Shown piece after piece: positions 45,961 through 53,176 of a DNA stretch of 64,000 nt. The notes below the pieces were generated by a model. It was not told where the DNA came from and ran no database searches. It saw only the letters and a list, made by a program, of their open reading frames with translations. A program made the position numbers and the translations under genes. The stretch's first letter is position 1; every line of letters begins with the position of its first letter. The stretch spans positions 1-64,000 of the forward strand of contig SCUD01000010.1 in NCBI GenBank assembly GCA_004297335.1, written 5' to 3'. The stretch is from Gammaproteobacteria bacterium. GTDB lineage: Bacteria > Pseudomonadota > Gammaproteobacteria > Steroidobacterales > Steroidobacteraceae.

Positions 45961-46205
45961 CAGAAGGTTCCGAGCTCGTCACTGAAGACGCCTTCCTGCT
46001 CGATCAGGCGGTTATAGGCCTGAATGGCCTCGCGGTTCTCGTCGAGCCAAAGGTCGCGTCGTCGCTGCCTGACAGCCGCTTCCAGGGCATCTTCGAGGGT
46101 GGCCGATAGGTTGATTCGGACCTCCCGAGCTGCCTGGAGCAATTTCCTGTCGATGGCCAGGTTAACTGCCTGCTTGCGCGGGGAAGAGTCGGCTGGTCTG
46201 GACAT
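45960..46205 (-). CDS. ccdA: CcdA-family antitoxin
   Basis: The protein has 81 aa. The N-terminal ribbon-helix-helix (about 12-45, KQAVNLAIDRKLLQAAREV) binds DNA, and the C-terminal part (DENREAIQAYNRLIEQEG) matches the CcdB-binding tail of CcdA, including the characteristic ENxxAIxxYN pattern. It neutralises CcdB and should autorepress the operon. The likely -10 is the minus-strand TATACT at 46239-46244, inside a 14-nt repeat shared with the next module. Confidence 0.88.
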   Translation of the reverse strand: MSRPADSSPRKQAVNLAIDRKLLQAAREVRINLSATLEDALEAAVRQRRRDLWLDENREAIQAYNRLIEQEGVFSDELGTF

Positions 46206-46239
46206 AGGTCGTCGCCTGGTCAGTAATGATGCGCATGGA

Positions 46240-46253
46240 GTATACGCATCAAT
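46240..46253 (+). repeat. Operator-like repeat, copy on the ccdAB promoter
   Basis: This 14-nt motif (GTATACGCATCAAT) recurs with one mismatch at 46295-46308, 55 nt away in the same orientation. It overlaps the minus-strand TATACT that should drive ccdAB. Confidence 0.6.
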
Positions 46254-46271
46254 CGTGCGTGTGTCGTCTGG

Positions 46272-46301
46272 TTGACGACTGGGCTCATTCAGGCGTATAA
46301 G
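46272..46301 (+). promoter_or_regulatory. Promoter of the RHH-PIN module
   Basis: TTGACG (46272-46277) and TATAAG (46296-46301) are separated by 18 nt. Transcription would start near 46308, 24 nt before the antitoxin ATG. GCGTAT and ATACGC (46293-46298, 46307-46312) form an inverted repeat around the start site. Confidence 0.65.
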
Positions 46302-46308
46302 CATCAAT
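46295..46308 (+). repeat. Operator-like repeat, copy on the RHH-PIN promoter
   Basis: GTATAAGCATCAAT has one mismatch to 46240-46253. It covers the TATAAG -10 box of the plus-strand promoter. Confidence 0.6.
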
Positions 46309-46331
46309 ACGCATAAGCGTACAGGTGCCCA

Positions 46332-46595
46332 ATGGAAGATACGTTCAAGGTCCGCTGGACAGTCTCGGTTCCCAAGGAGACTGATACGTCCCTGCGGACC
46401 TACCTGGCCCAGTCCGGTGTCAGGAAGGGGGACTTCTCGGAATTCGTAGCGGATGCCGTGCGCTGGCGGTTGTTCGATCTGAATGTTACGGCCGCACGCG
46501 CCAGGAGCGCCGGGCTGCCGCCTGAGGCCATCGAGGACGCGATCGAGCAGGCGCTCGGGGAGGTTCGAGCCGAGCGATTCAGGAAACCGATCTGA
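46332..46595 (+). CDS. Ribbon-helix-helix-type antitoxin (partner of PIN toxin)
   Basis: The protein has 87 aa. The N-terminal part (RWTVSVPKETDTSLRTYLAQ) looks like a ribbon-helix-helix strand-helix unit, and GDFSEFVADAVRWRLFD is typical of antitoxins paired with PIN toxins. The C-terminus (about 55-87) should wrap the toxin. Its stop codon overlaps the toxin ATG (TGATG). It lies back-to-back with ccdA, sharing a 126-bp promoter region. Confidence 0.8.
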   Translation: MEDTFKVRWTVSVPKETDTSLRTYLAQSGVRKGDFSEFVADAVRWRLFDLNVTAARARSAGLPPEAIEDAIEQALGEVRAERFRKPI

Positions 46596-47008
46596 TGCGG
46601 GTAATCGTTGATACGAATATCCTGCTCTCAGCACTGATCAACCCGCATGGCGCGCCCGCTCTGCTCCTGGATGCCTGGCGAGCCGGCTATTTCGCGCTGG
46701 TCACGTCCCGAGACCAGCTGCTGGAATTTGGTGATGTCGCGCGGCGGCCGGCGATGCGCAGTTATCTCGTCCCAGCGCAGGTGGGTCGGTTCATCAACGA
46801 CCTGCGCCAGTTGGCCGAGGTACTCAGCAACCTGCCACAGATTGAGCGCAGCCCGGACCCGGCCGATGATTTCCTGCTGGCGATGGCCGAGGCCGGTGCC
46901 GCTGATTATCTGGTCACGGGTGACAGGCATGGTCTGCTCGTGCTCGGCTCACATCGTCGGACACAGATCGTCAGCGCCCGCCAGCTGGCGACGCTGCTCA
47001 ATCTGTAG
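46595..47008 (+). CDS. PIN-domain toxin, family of putative TA toxins (TIGR00305-like)
   Basis: The protein has 137 aa. PIN domains are Mg-dependent RNases. Asp6 (VIVDTNILLSAL) and the later acidic cluster (SPDPADDFLLAMAEAGAADYLVTGD) provide the active site and appear complete. Targets in this family are usually tRNA or mRNA. It is coupled to the upstream antitoxin by an overlapping start. Confidence 0.85.
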   Translation: MRVIVDTNILLSALINPHGAPALLLDAWRAGYFALVTSRDQLLEFGDVARRPAMRSYLVPAQVGRFINDLRQLAEVLSNLPQIERSPDPADDFLLAMAEAGAADYLVTGDRHGLLVLGSHRRTQIVSARQLATLLNL

Positions 47009-47021
47009 TTGAGGCGGACCG

Positions 47022-47042
47022 ATCTGGCTATAATAGCCAGAT
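47022..47042. promoter_or_regulatory. Palindromic operator over the -10 box and start of the Phd antitoxin
   Basis: A perfect 21-nt palindrome contains TATAAT (47029-47034) and runs into the ATG at 47041. The -10 box ends 6 nt before the start codon, so the transcript should begin at the ATG. A Phd-family repressor binding here would block its own promoter completely. A TTGAGG lies upstream but at poor spacing (14 nt). Confidence 0.7.
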
Positions 47043-47328
47043 GGAACAGGTCAGCATTTCCAGGCTGAAAGACCAGTTAAGCGCCTATCTTCGCAAGGTC
47101 CGGGCGGGCGAAACTGTGCTTGTCCTGGACAGGGGTAAGCCAGTGGCCAGGCTGGAGCGTGTGGCGCCTCCGCTGGACGACGATGCCCGGTATCAGCGGC
47201 TGGTCGCTGCCGGGCTGATCCGTCCGCCCCTGCGGGCGCTCCGTGGCGAGCAGCTACGGCCGGTTGATCTCGGGCCAGATGCTGGCGTGTTGCAGGCGCT
47301 TCTCGACGATCGCCGCGAGGGGCGATGA
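47041..47328 (+). CDS. Phd/YefM-type antitoxin
   Basis: The protein has 95 aa. The N-terminus (VSISRLKDQLSAYLRKVRAGETVLVLDRGKPVARLE, broken here by variable residues) is the classical prevent-host-death fold, which dimerises and binds palindromic operators. The C-terminal part (about 55-95) should neutralise the toxin. Its stop overlaps the PIN toxin start by 4 nt. A perfect palindrome covers its promoter and start. Confidence 0.88.
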   Translation: MEQVSISRLKDQLSAYLRKVRAGETVLVLDRGKPVARLERVAPPLDDDARYQRLVAAGLIRPPLRALRGEQLRPVDLGPDAGVLQALLDDRREGR

Positions 47329-47750
47329 GATTCTGGGACAGTTCCGCGATCGTGCCGTTGATCGTCGCGGAACCGGACTCCGCGGCCTTGCTGGAGCTGG
47401 GACCGGAGCCGCAGGCCATGTACGTCTGGTGGGGCACGCGCATCGAGGTTGCCGCTGCGTTGTCCCGGCGGGCCCGCGCGGACCGGCGCGCGGGTCAGGA
47501 CTGGCAGCGCTGTCACCAGGCATTGACCGGTTTCGCCGAGAGCTGGCGCGAGGTCCTGCCGGCTGAACTTGTGCGCGACACGGCGGTGCGCCTGTTGCGG
47601 CGGCATGATCTGCGTGCAGCGGACAGCCTGCAGCTGGCAGCGGCACTCGTCGCCAGTGGGGATCAGCCGGGCGGTGCGGAATTCGTGGCTCTGGATGAGC
47701 GCCTGCGGCGCGCCGCCGGCAACGAGGGCTTCGACCTGCTGCCCCGCTGA
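47325..47750 (+). CDS. VapC-like PIN-domain toxin
   Basis: The protein has 141 aa. Acidic residues of the PIN site are visible: Asp5 (MRFWDSSAIVPL), Glu in RIEVAAAL, Asp in LRAADSLQLAAAL and Asp in VALDERL. It is a likely RNase toxin neutralised by the overlapping Phd-type antitoxin. Phd-PIN pairing is common in chromosomes. It is the third toxin-antitoxin module in 2.1 kb. Confidence 0.87.
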   Translation: MRFWDSSAIVPLIVAEPDSAALLELGPEPQAMYVWWGTRIEVAAALSRRARADRRAGQDWQRCHQALTGFAESWREVLPAELVRDTAVRLLRRHDLRAADSLQLAAALVASGDQPGGAEFVALDERLRRAAGNEGFDLLPR

Positions 47751-47805
47751 TTGCGCCCGCTGGTATGGCTGGCCATCCAGCGCCCGAACGGGCAGACTTT
47801 CGCCC

Positions 47806-49431
47806 GTGAACAACACCACCCCGTCCGTGCAGCAGTGGCTCGAATCCCACGCTGCCAGGCTCAAGAGCCGTCCCGTCCCTGAACTCTTCGCCACCGACCC
47901 CGAGCGTTTCGCGCGGTATTCGCGGGAATTCGGCGGAATCCTGCTGGATTTCAGCCGGCAGCGCCTCGACGACGGCGCACTCGCCGCGCTGCTGGATCTT
48001 GCTGGTCATGCGGGCCTGCGTGCGCGCATTACCGCGCTCCTCGACGGCGCGCTGGTCAACGACAGCGAGCGCCGGGCCGCGCTGCACACGCTGCTGCGCG
48101 TGCCGGGGGCGACCCCGGTGACCGGCCCACTCGCACCGCTGCACATGGAGGTCCTCGCAGTGCGCGCGCGCCTCGCGGCGTTCGTGCGCGAGATTCACGA
48201 CGGCACCCGCCATGGCGCTACCGGCGAGCGCTTTACCGATGTCATCAACATCGGCATCGGCGGCAGCGACCTCGGCCCGGCGATGGCCGTTGCGGCACTG
48301 CACCCGTTCCACACCGGGCACCTGCGCTGCCATTTCGTCTCCAACGTGGACGGACTGCAGCTCGCCGATCTCGCCGCCGAGCTCGACCCGGCGCACACGC
48401 TGGTGATCGTCTGCTCGAAGACCTTCACGACCCAGGAGACACTGGCGAATGCACACCGCGCCCGGGCCTGGATCGCCGCGCGGCTCGGCGAGGCAGCCGT
48501 GCCGGCGCATTTCGCCGCGGTGTCGACCAACACGCTGGCCATGGACCAGTTCGGCGTCGGCGCCGACGCGCGCTTTGAAATGTGGGACTGGGTCGGCGGG
48601 CGCTATTCGGTCTGGTCGGCTGTCGGGCTCGCGCTCGAGCTGGCCATCGGCACGGCGCACTTCGAGAACTTCCTCGCCGGCGCGCGGCAGATGGACCTGC
48701 ACTTCCGCAGTGCCGCGTGGCGCGACAACCTGCCGGTGCTGCTCGGCCTGCTCGCGGTGTGGAACCGCAACGGGCTCGGCTGCCCGAGCCACGCCGTGCT
48801 GCCTTACCACCAGCGACTGGCGCGGTTGCCGGCCTACCTGCAGCAGCTCGAGATGGAAAGCCTCGGCAAGCGCGTGACCCGCACCGGGCAAGCGGTCGCG
48901 GCCGACACCGGCGCCGTGATCTGGGGCGAACCGGCCTCCAATGCCCAGCATTCGTTCTTCCAGCTGCTGCATCAGGGTACCGCAGCGGTCAGCATGGATT
49001 TCCTGCTGCCCCTGCAGGGTGCCGCCGACAACAGCGCGGATGAGCTCGTGATCGGCAACTGCCTGGCGCAGCTGCAGGCATTGATGGCCGGGCATCAGGC
49101 CGAGGACCCGCAGCGCCGGCATCCCGGCAGCCGGCCGGCGACACTGATCGCGTTCGCGCGCCTCGATCCGGCGATGCTCGGGCGGCTGATCGCGCTCTAT
49201 GAGCACAAGGTGTTCGTCGAGTCGGTGCTCTGGGACATCAATCCCTTCGACCAGTGGGGCGTGGAGCTTGGCAAGCGTTTGTGCGGGCCGATACTCGATG
49301 CGCTCGACGGGCACGCACCGCCGGAGGCGGGACCCGTCGAATCGCGACCGCTGCTTGCATGGATCCGCCGATGCCGGCAGGATACCGGCGGCGCTGCCGC
49401 CGGCAGCCGGTCGACCGAGGGGATATCGTGA
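47806..49431 (+). CDS. pgi: Glucose-6-phosphate isomerase
   Basis: The protein has 541 aa and interconverts glucose-6-phosphate and fructose-6-phosphate, linking central carbon to nucleotide-sugar supply. Motifs: NIGIGGSDLGPAMA, WVGGRYSVWSAVGL, and the C-terminal signature GVELGKRLCGPILDAL. The GTG start fits the family N-terminus; the frame extends upstream through the end of the PIN gene without likeness. The C-terminal tail after about 505 is unusually Gly/Ala/Arg-rich. Its stop overlaps the start of the wzi remnant. Confidence 0.94.
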   Translation: MNNTTPSVQQWLESHAARLKSRPVPELFATDPERFARYSREFGGILLDFSRQRLDDGALAALLDLAGHAGLRARITALLDGALVNDSERRAALHTLLRVPGATPVTGPLAPLHMEVLAVRARLAAFVREIHDGTRHGATGERFTDVINIGIGGSDLGPAMAVAALHPFHTGHLRCHFVSNVDGLQLADLAAELDPAHTLVIVCSKTFTTQETLANAHRARAWIAARLGEAAVPAHFAAVSTNTLAMDQFGVGADARFEMWDWVGGRYSVWSAVGLALELAIGTAHFENFLAGARQMDLHFRSAAWRDNLPVLLGLLAVWNRNGLGCPSHAVLPYHQRLARLPAYLQQLEMESLGKRVTRTGQAVAADTGAVIWGEPASNAQHSFFQLLHQGTAAVSMDFLLPLQGAADNSADELVIGNCLAQLQALMAGHQAEDPQRRHPGSRPATLIAFARLDPAMLGRLIALYEHKVFVESVLWDINPFDQWGVELGKRLCGPILDALDGHAPPEAGPVESRPLLAWIRRCRQDTGGAAAGSRSTEGIS

Positions 49432-49655
49432 CCAGAGGTCCGGGTTTCGCTGCGGTTCTCCTCGTCCTCGCGCTGGCATCCCCGGCAGTCTCCGCCACCG
49501 ATCCCTGGGCCCCACCGGGCGATGCGCGTCTGCGGCATGACCTGCAGAGCGCCAGCAATGATCAAGACCTGCCCACACACTTGGAGGCTGCGCTGGCGCG
49601 CGTGCCGAGGCTGCTGCGGGCGCGCCAGCACCGCCCATGCCCGACTGACTCGTGA
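49428..49655 (+). pseudogene. Truncated wzi remnant
   Basis: A 75-codon frame encodes a signal peptide (GFAAVLLVLALASPAVSA) followed by DPWAPPGDARLRHDLQ, which matches DPWAAPGDARLRHDLE of the intact Wzi gene at 53177-54655. It then jumps to HLEAALARVPRL, which aligns with HIDAALARVRAA about 45 residues further on in Wzi, and ends. So an internal stretch and about 400 C-terminal residues are lost. Synonymous positions differ strongly from the intact copy, so this is not a recent duplication but an older, diverged wzi. It is coupled to pgi by GTGA and ends 2 nt before the rmlA ATG. Confidence 0.75.
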
Positions 49656-49657
49656 CA

Positions 49658-50554
49658 ATGAAACGGACCACGGACCGCAAGGGCATCATCCTTGCCGGAG
49701 GCGCGGGGACGCGCCTGCATCCGGTCACGCTTGCGCTGAGCAAGCAAATGGTCCCCGTGTACGACAAGCCGATGATCTATTACCCGCTGTCGACACTGAT
49801 GTTGTCGGGGATCCGTGAGTACCTCGTTATTACGACTCCGCGCGATCAGGCGGCGTTCCGTGAACTGCTGGGCGACGGAAAGAAATGGGGGTTGTCCATC
49901 GATTACGCGGTCCAGCCGGTTCCGGGGGGAATTGCCCAGGCGTTCCTTATCGGAGCTGATTTCGTTAATCGGAGTACTGTTTCATTGATACTCGGTGACA
50001 ACATCTTCCATGGTCACCAACTGTCTGAGACGCTTCAGGAATGCTCGAGGCGCCGGAGCGGTGCGACGATCTTCGGCTACTATGTGCATGATCCTGAGCG
50101 ATACGGTGTTGCGAAGTTCGACAGGGCGGGCCGTGTCATCGACCTTGTCGAGAAGCCCAAGATCGCCCCATCCAACTACGCGGTAACGGGCCTCTATTTC
50201 TACGACCCGGAGGTCGTTGATATCGCAAGGGGGCTATGCCCGTCTGGTCGTGGCGAACTTGAAATCACGGACGTCAACCGGGAGTACTTGCGGCTGGGGC
50301 GGCTGAAGCTTCAGAAGCTGGGGCGCGGCACCGCGTGGCTCGATACGGGGACGCACAGCTCGTTGCTCGACGCCTGCAACTTCGTCCGCATCATCGAGGA
50401 ACGTCAGGGCCTCAAGATTGCCTGCGTCGAGGAGGTGGCGTACCGCATGGGATTCATCACTGGCCGCCAGCTCGAGCGACTGGCGCAGCCTCTCCTCAAG
50501 AGTGGCTACGGCGAGTATCTCTTGCGTGTGCAGCAGGACGGTGACCTGCCGTGA
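49658..50554 (+). CDS. rmlA: Glucose-1-phosphate thymidylyltransferase
   Basis: The protein has 298 aa. It makes dTDP-glucose, the first step of dTDP-L-rhamnose synthesis. Motifs: [20 protein letters not shown], the metal-site [28 protein letters not shown] and [15 protein letters not shown] chose the ATG at 49658; a GTG at 49652 is in frame. No ribosome-binding site stands out. This gene marks a change to lower GC and more A/T-ending codons. It is coupled to rmlC by a 4-nt overlap. Confidence 0.96.
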   Translation: MKRTTDRKGIILAGGAGTRLHPVTLALSKQMVPVYDKPMIYYPLSTLMLSGIREYLVITTPRDQAAFRELLGDGKKWGLSIDYAVQPVPGGIAQAFLIGADFVNRSTVSLILGDNIFHGHQLSETLQECSRRRSGATIFGYYVHDPERYGVAKFDRAGRVIDLVEKPKIAPSNYAVTGLYFYDPEVVDIARGLCPSGRGELEITDVNREYLRLGRLKLQKLGRGTAWLDTGTHSSLLDACNFVRIIEERQGLKIACVEEVAYRMGFITGRQLERLAQPLLKSGYGEYLLRVQQDGDLP

Positions 50555-51099
50555 ATTTCTTGCGCTTGGCGATTCCTGATGTGATTCTCGTAGAGCCGCA
50601 GGTCTTCGGCGACGACCGTGGCTATTTCATGGAGACCTGGCAGGCCGCAAAGTTCGCTGCTGCCGGGATCGACGCCAGCTTCGTGCAGGACAATCACAGT
50701 CGATCCTGTCGTGGAACATTGCGTGGATTGCATTACCAGCTGGTCCGGCCACAGGGCAAGCTGGTGCGGGTGATTGCGGGCGAGGTCTTCGATGTGGCGG
50801 TGGACCTGCGCCGTGGATCTCCTACCTTTGGTCACTGGGTGGGCGAAACGCTGTCGGTAGCGAACAAGCGGCAGGTTTGGCTGCCGCCCGGATTCGCTCA
50901 CGGCTTCTACGTTATCAGCGAATTTGCGGAATTCACCTACAAGTGCACGGATTACTACCATCCGCAGTCTGAGCGCAGCCTGCTGTGGAGCGACCCGGCT
51001 CTCGCGATCTCGTGGCCGGTTCCATCAGGCAGCGAGCCGATCCTTTCTGCCAAGGATCGCGCGGGGGTGCCACTGCAGTCGGCGGAGTGTTACGAATGA
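50551..51099 (+). CDS. rmlC: dTDP-4-dehydrorhamnose 3,5-epimerase
   Basis: The protein has 182 aa, a cupin epimerase. Motifs: [30 protein letters not shown] (with the catalytic His) and [25 protein letters not shown], split by variable positions. The GTG start overlaps the rmlA stop and its stop overlaps the rmlD ATG. It epimerises C3 and C5 of the 4-keto-6-deoxy sugar. Confidence 0.96.
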   Translation: MNFLRLAIPDVILVEPQVFGDDRGYFMETWQAAKFAAAGIDASFVQDNHSRSCRGTLRGLHYQLVRPQGKLVRVIAGEVFDVAVDLRRGSPTFGHWVGETLSVANKRQVWLPPGFAHGFYVISEFAEFTYKCTDYYHPQSERSLLWSDPALAISWPVPSGSEPILSAKDRAGVPLQSAECYE

Positions 51100-51965
51100 A
51101 GTCGCTCGTTCTTGGGGCGACCGGACAAGTTGGATTCGAATTGTGTCGAATGCAGCCGGTACGGACCGAACTGGTTGCTCTTAGTCGGGATCAGCTGGAC
51201 ATCTGTGATGGCATTGCCGTTGCCGCGGCACTTCGCAGATTCAAGCCGACAGTGGTGATTAACGCGGCGGCCTACACGCAGGTAGATAGGGCTGAGTCGG
51301 AACCGGAGCGCGCGTTCGACGTGAATGGAATGGCACCGGGGCACGTAGCCAGCGCCACGCGGGCCATCGGCGCTCGCCTCATTCACCTGTCCACGGACTT
51401 CATCTTCGACGGTGGTCAGCCACGCCCATGGGCACCAGGCGACCCGGGCAGGCCTCTGAACGCCTACGGGCGCAGCAAGCTGGCAGGGGAGGGGGCGGTC
51501 CAGCGCGAGTCGCACGGCGAGGCAGTGATTGTGCGAACTGCCTGGCTGTATTCAACGCACGGAACCAATTTTGTGAAGACCATGTTGCGACTGATGGGCG
51601 CGCGCGATGTCTTGGACGTGGTCGTCGATCAGGTGGGGTCGCCAACCTGGGCGCGGAGTCTGGCGCGGGCGTTGTGGATGTTCGCGATTCGTCCCGACTT
51701 GCGCGGGACGTATCACTGGACGGACGCTGGGGTCGCGAGCTGGTACGATTTTGCCGTGGCAATCCAGGAGGAAGCACTGTCGCGGAACTTGCTCACGCGC
51801 CAAATAGCAATTCGCGCCATTCGGTCGGCGGAGTATCCGACCGCAGCGCAGCGCCCTCCCTTCAGCGTGCTCGACACACGGTCGACAGCCCAGGATCTGG
51901 GCTTGCAGCCTGAACACTGGCGGCGGAACCTAAGGTTGATGTTGGATGAAGTCGCAGCGACGTAG
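51096..51965 (+). CDS. rmlD: dTDP-4-dehydrorhamnose reductase
   Basis: The protein has 289 aa, an SDR enzyme that reduces the 4-keto group to give dTDP-L-rhamnose. The NADPH site is VLGATGQVGFELC, and the catalytic STDFIFDG and AYGRSKLAGE (Tyr-x3-Lys) are present. ATGA overlap with rmlC; the 3' end overlaps rmlB by 20 nt, so the genes are tightly packed. Confidence 0.95.
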   Translation: MKSLVLGATGQVGFELCRMQPVRTELVALSRDQLDICDGIAVAAALRRFKPTVVINAAAYTQVDRAESEPERAFDVNGMAPGHVASATRAIGARLIHLSTDFIFDGGQPRPWAPGDPGRPLNAYGRSKLAGEGAVQRESHGEAVIVRTAWLYSTHGTNFVKTMLRLMGARDVLDVVVDQVGSPTWARSLARALWMFAIRPDLRGTYHWTDAGVASWYDFAVAIQEEALSRNLLTRQIAIRAIRSAEYPTAAQRPPFSVLDTRSTAQDLGLQPEHWRRNLRLMLDEVAAT

Positions 51966-53061
51966 GCTACTTGTTACGGGTGGTGCAGGCTTCATCGGCG
52001 CCAACTTCGTTCACTACTGGCGGCACCATCATCCGACGGACGAGCTGGTGGTGCTCGATGCGCTGACCTATGCCGGAAATCGCATGAACCTAGCTGATCT
52101 GGAAAGTGCACAGGGCCTCGAATTCATTCACGGCGACATCGTTGATCAGCCGCTGGCCGAGCGGCTGATCCGCGAACGGGAGATCGACACTGTTGCTCAT
52201 TTCGCTGCTGAATCACACGTCGATCGTTCGATCGTCGGACCAGATCAGTTCATCACAACGAATGTGCTGGGAACGCACTCACTACTGAAGGCGTGCCGCA
52301 AAGTATGGATCGAAGAAAAGAAGCAGCATGGTCATCGTTTCCATCACATTTCGACCGACGAGGTATATGGATCCCTGGAGCCGGATCAGCCGGCGTTTAC
52401 GGAAGACAGTCCGTATGCGCCGAACTCGCCGTATTCTGCCAGTAAAGCCGCCTCGGATCATCTTGTTCGGGCGTACTTTCATACCTACGGCCTCCAGGTC
52501 ACGACGACCAATTGCTCCAACAACTACGGGCCATATCATTTCCCGGAGAAGCTCATACCGCTGATGATCGTCAATGCCCTGCACGGGAAGCCGCTGCCCG
52601 TATATGGCGACGGGCGCAATGTCCGCGATTGGCTCTACGTTACGGACCATTGCGCGGCGATCGACCTCGTGCTGTCAGCCGGCACACCAGGGACGACCTA
52701 TAACGTAGGCGGTGACTGCGAACGAGACAATCTGACGCTGATTGGCCTGCTATGCGATCTGCTGGACGACGCTTTCGTACGGCGGAGGGACCTGTGTCGA
52801 CGATTCCGGGACGCACCAGCTGCCTGCGGTGGCAAGTCCGCTGATCTCATTGCGTTTGTGAAGGACCGGCCAGGACACGATCGCCGATACGCAATAGATT
52901 CGTCACTCATCCGCGATGAGCTGGGCTTCGTTCCAAAGGTCGACCTGGAACGAGGGCTCCGCTCGACAATCGAGTGGTATCTTGCCAATGAAGCATGGTG
53001 GCGGGCAGTCATGAGCGGTGCGTACCGGGACTGGGTCGCACGCAACTACGCCGCCCGATGA
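51946..53061 (+). CDS. rmlB: dTDP-glucose 4,6-dehydratase
   Basis: The protein has 371 aa, an extended SDR. Motifs: LVTGGAGFIGANFVHY, HFAAESHVDRSI, HISTDEVYGSL, SPYSASKAASDHL (Tyr-x3-Lys) and TNCSNNYGPYHFPEK. It catalyses the second rhamnose step, so placing it last gives the order A-C-D-B, unlike the frequent B-D-A-C. The start lies inside rmlD. Confidence 0.96.
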   Translation: MKSQRRRLLVTGGAGFIGANFVHYWRHHHPTDELVVLDALTYAGNRMNLADLESAQGLEFIHGDIVDQPLAERLIREREIDTVAHFAAESHVDRSIVGPDQFITTNVLGTHSLLKACRKVWIEEKKQHGHRFHHISTDEVYGSLEPDQPAFTEDSPYAPNSPYSASKAASDHLVRAYFHTYGLQVTTTNCSNNYGPYHFPEKLIPLMIVNALHGKPLPVYGDGRNVRDWLYVTDHCAAIDLVLSAGTPGTTYNVGGDCERDNLTLIGLLCDLLDDAFVRRRDLCRRFRDAPAACGGKSADLIAFVKDRPGHDRRYAIDSSLIRDELGFVPKVDLERGLRSTIEWYLANEAWWRAVMSGAYRDWVARNYAAR

Positions 53062-53116
53062 CCCTTGCTTCCCCATCTTGTTGTCACTCTTCAGTCAAGA
53101 AGGAAGAGGTTAGCGA

Positions 53117-53145
53117 TTGCCGCCGATATTCTTTCAAACTACAAT
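53117..53145 (+). promoter_or_regulatory. Promoter of the wzi-led export/assembly operon
   Basis: TTGCCG (53117-53122) and TACAAT (53140-53145) are separated by 17 nt. Transcription would start near 53152, 25 nt before the chosen wzi GTG. It is the only strong promoter seen after rmlB; all later genes are tightly spaced on the same strand. Confidence 0.65.
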
Positions 53146-53176
53146 CCGAACCCCGCGCCCGGCCCGAGGCTTGAAC

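Noticed and set aside
47254-49767. An 837-codon minus-strand frame across pgi
   Set aside because: Antisense shadow; pgi motifs on the plus strand are unambiguous.
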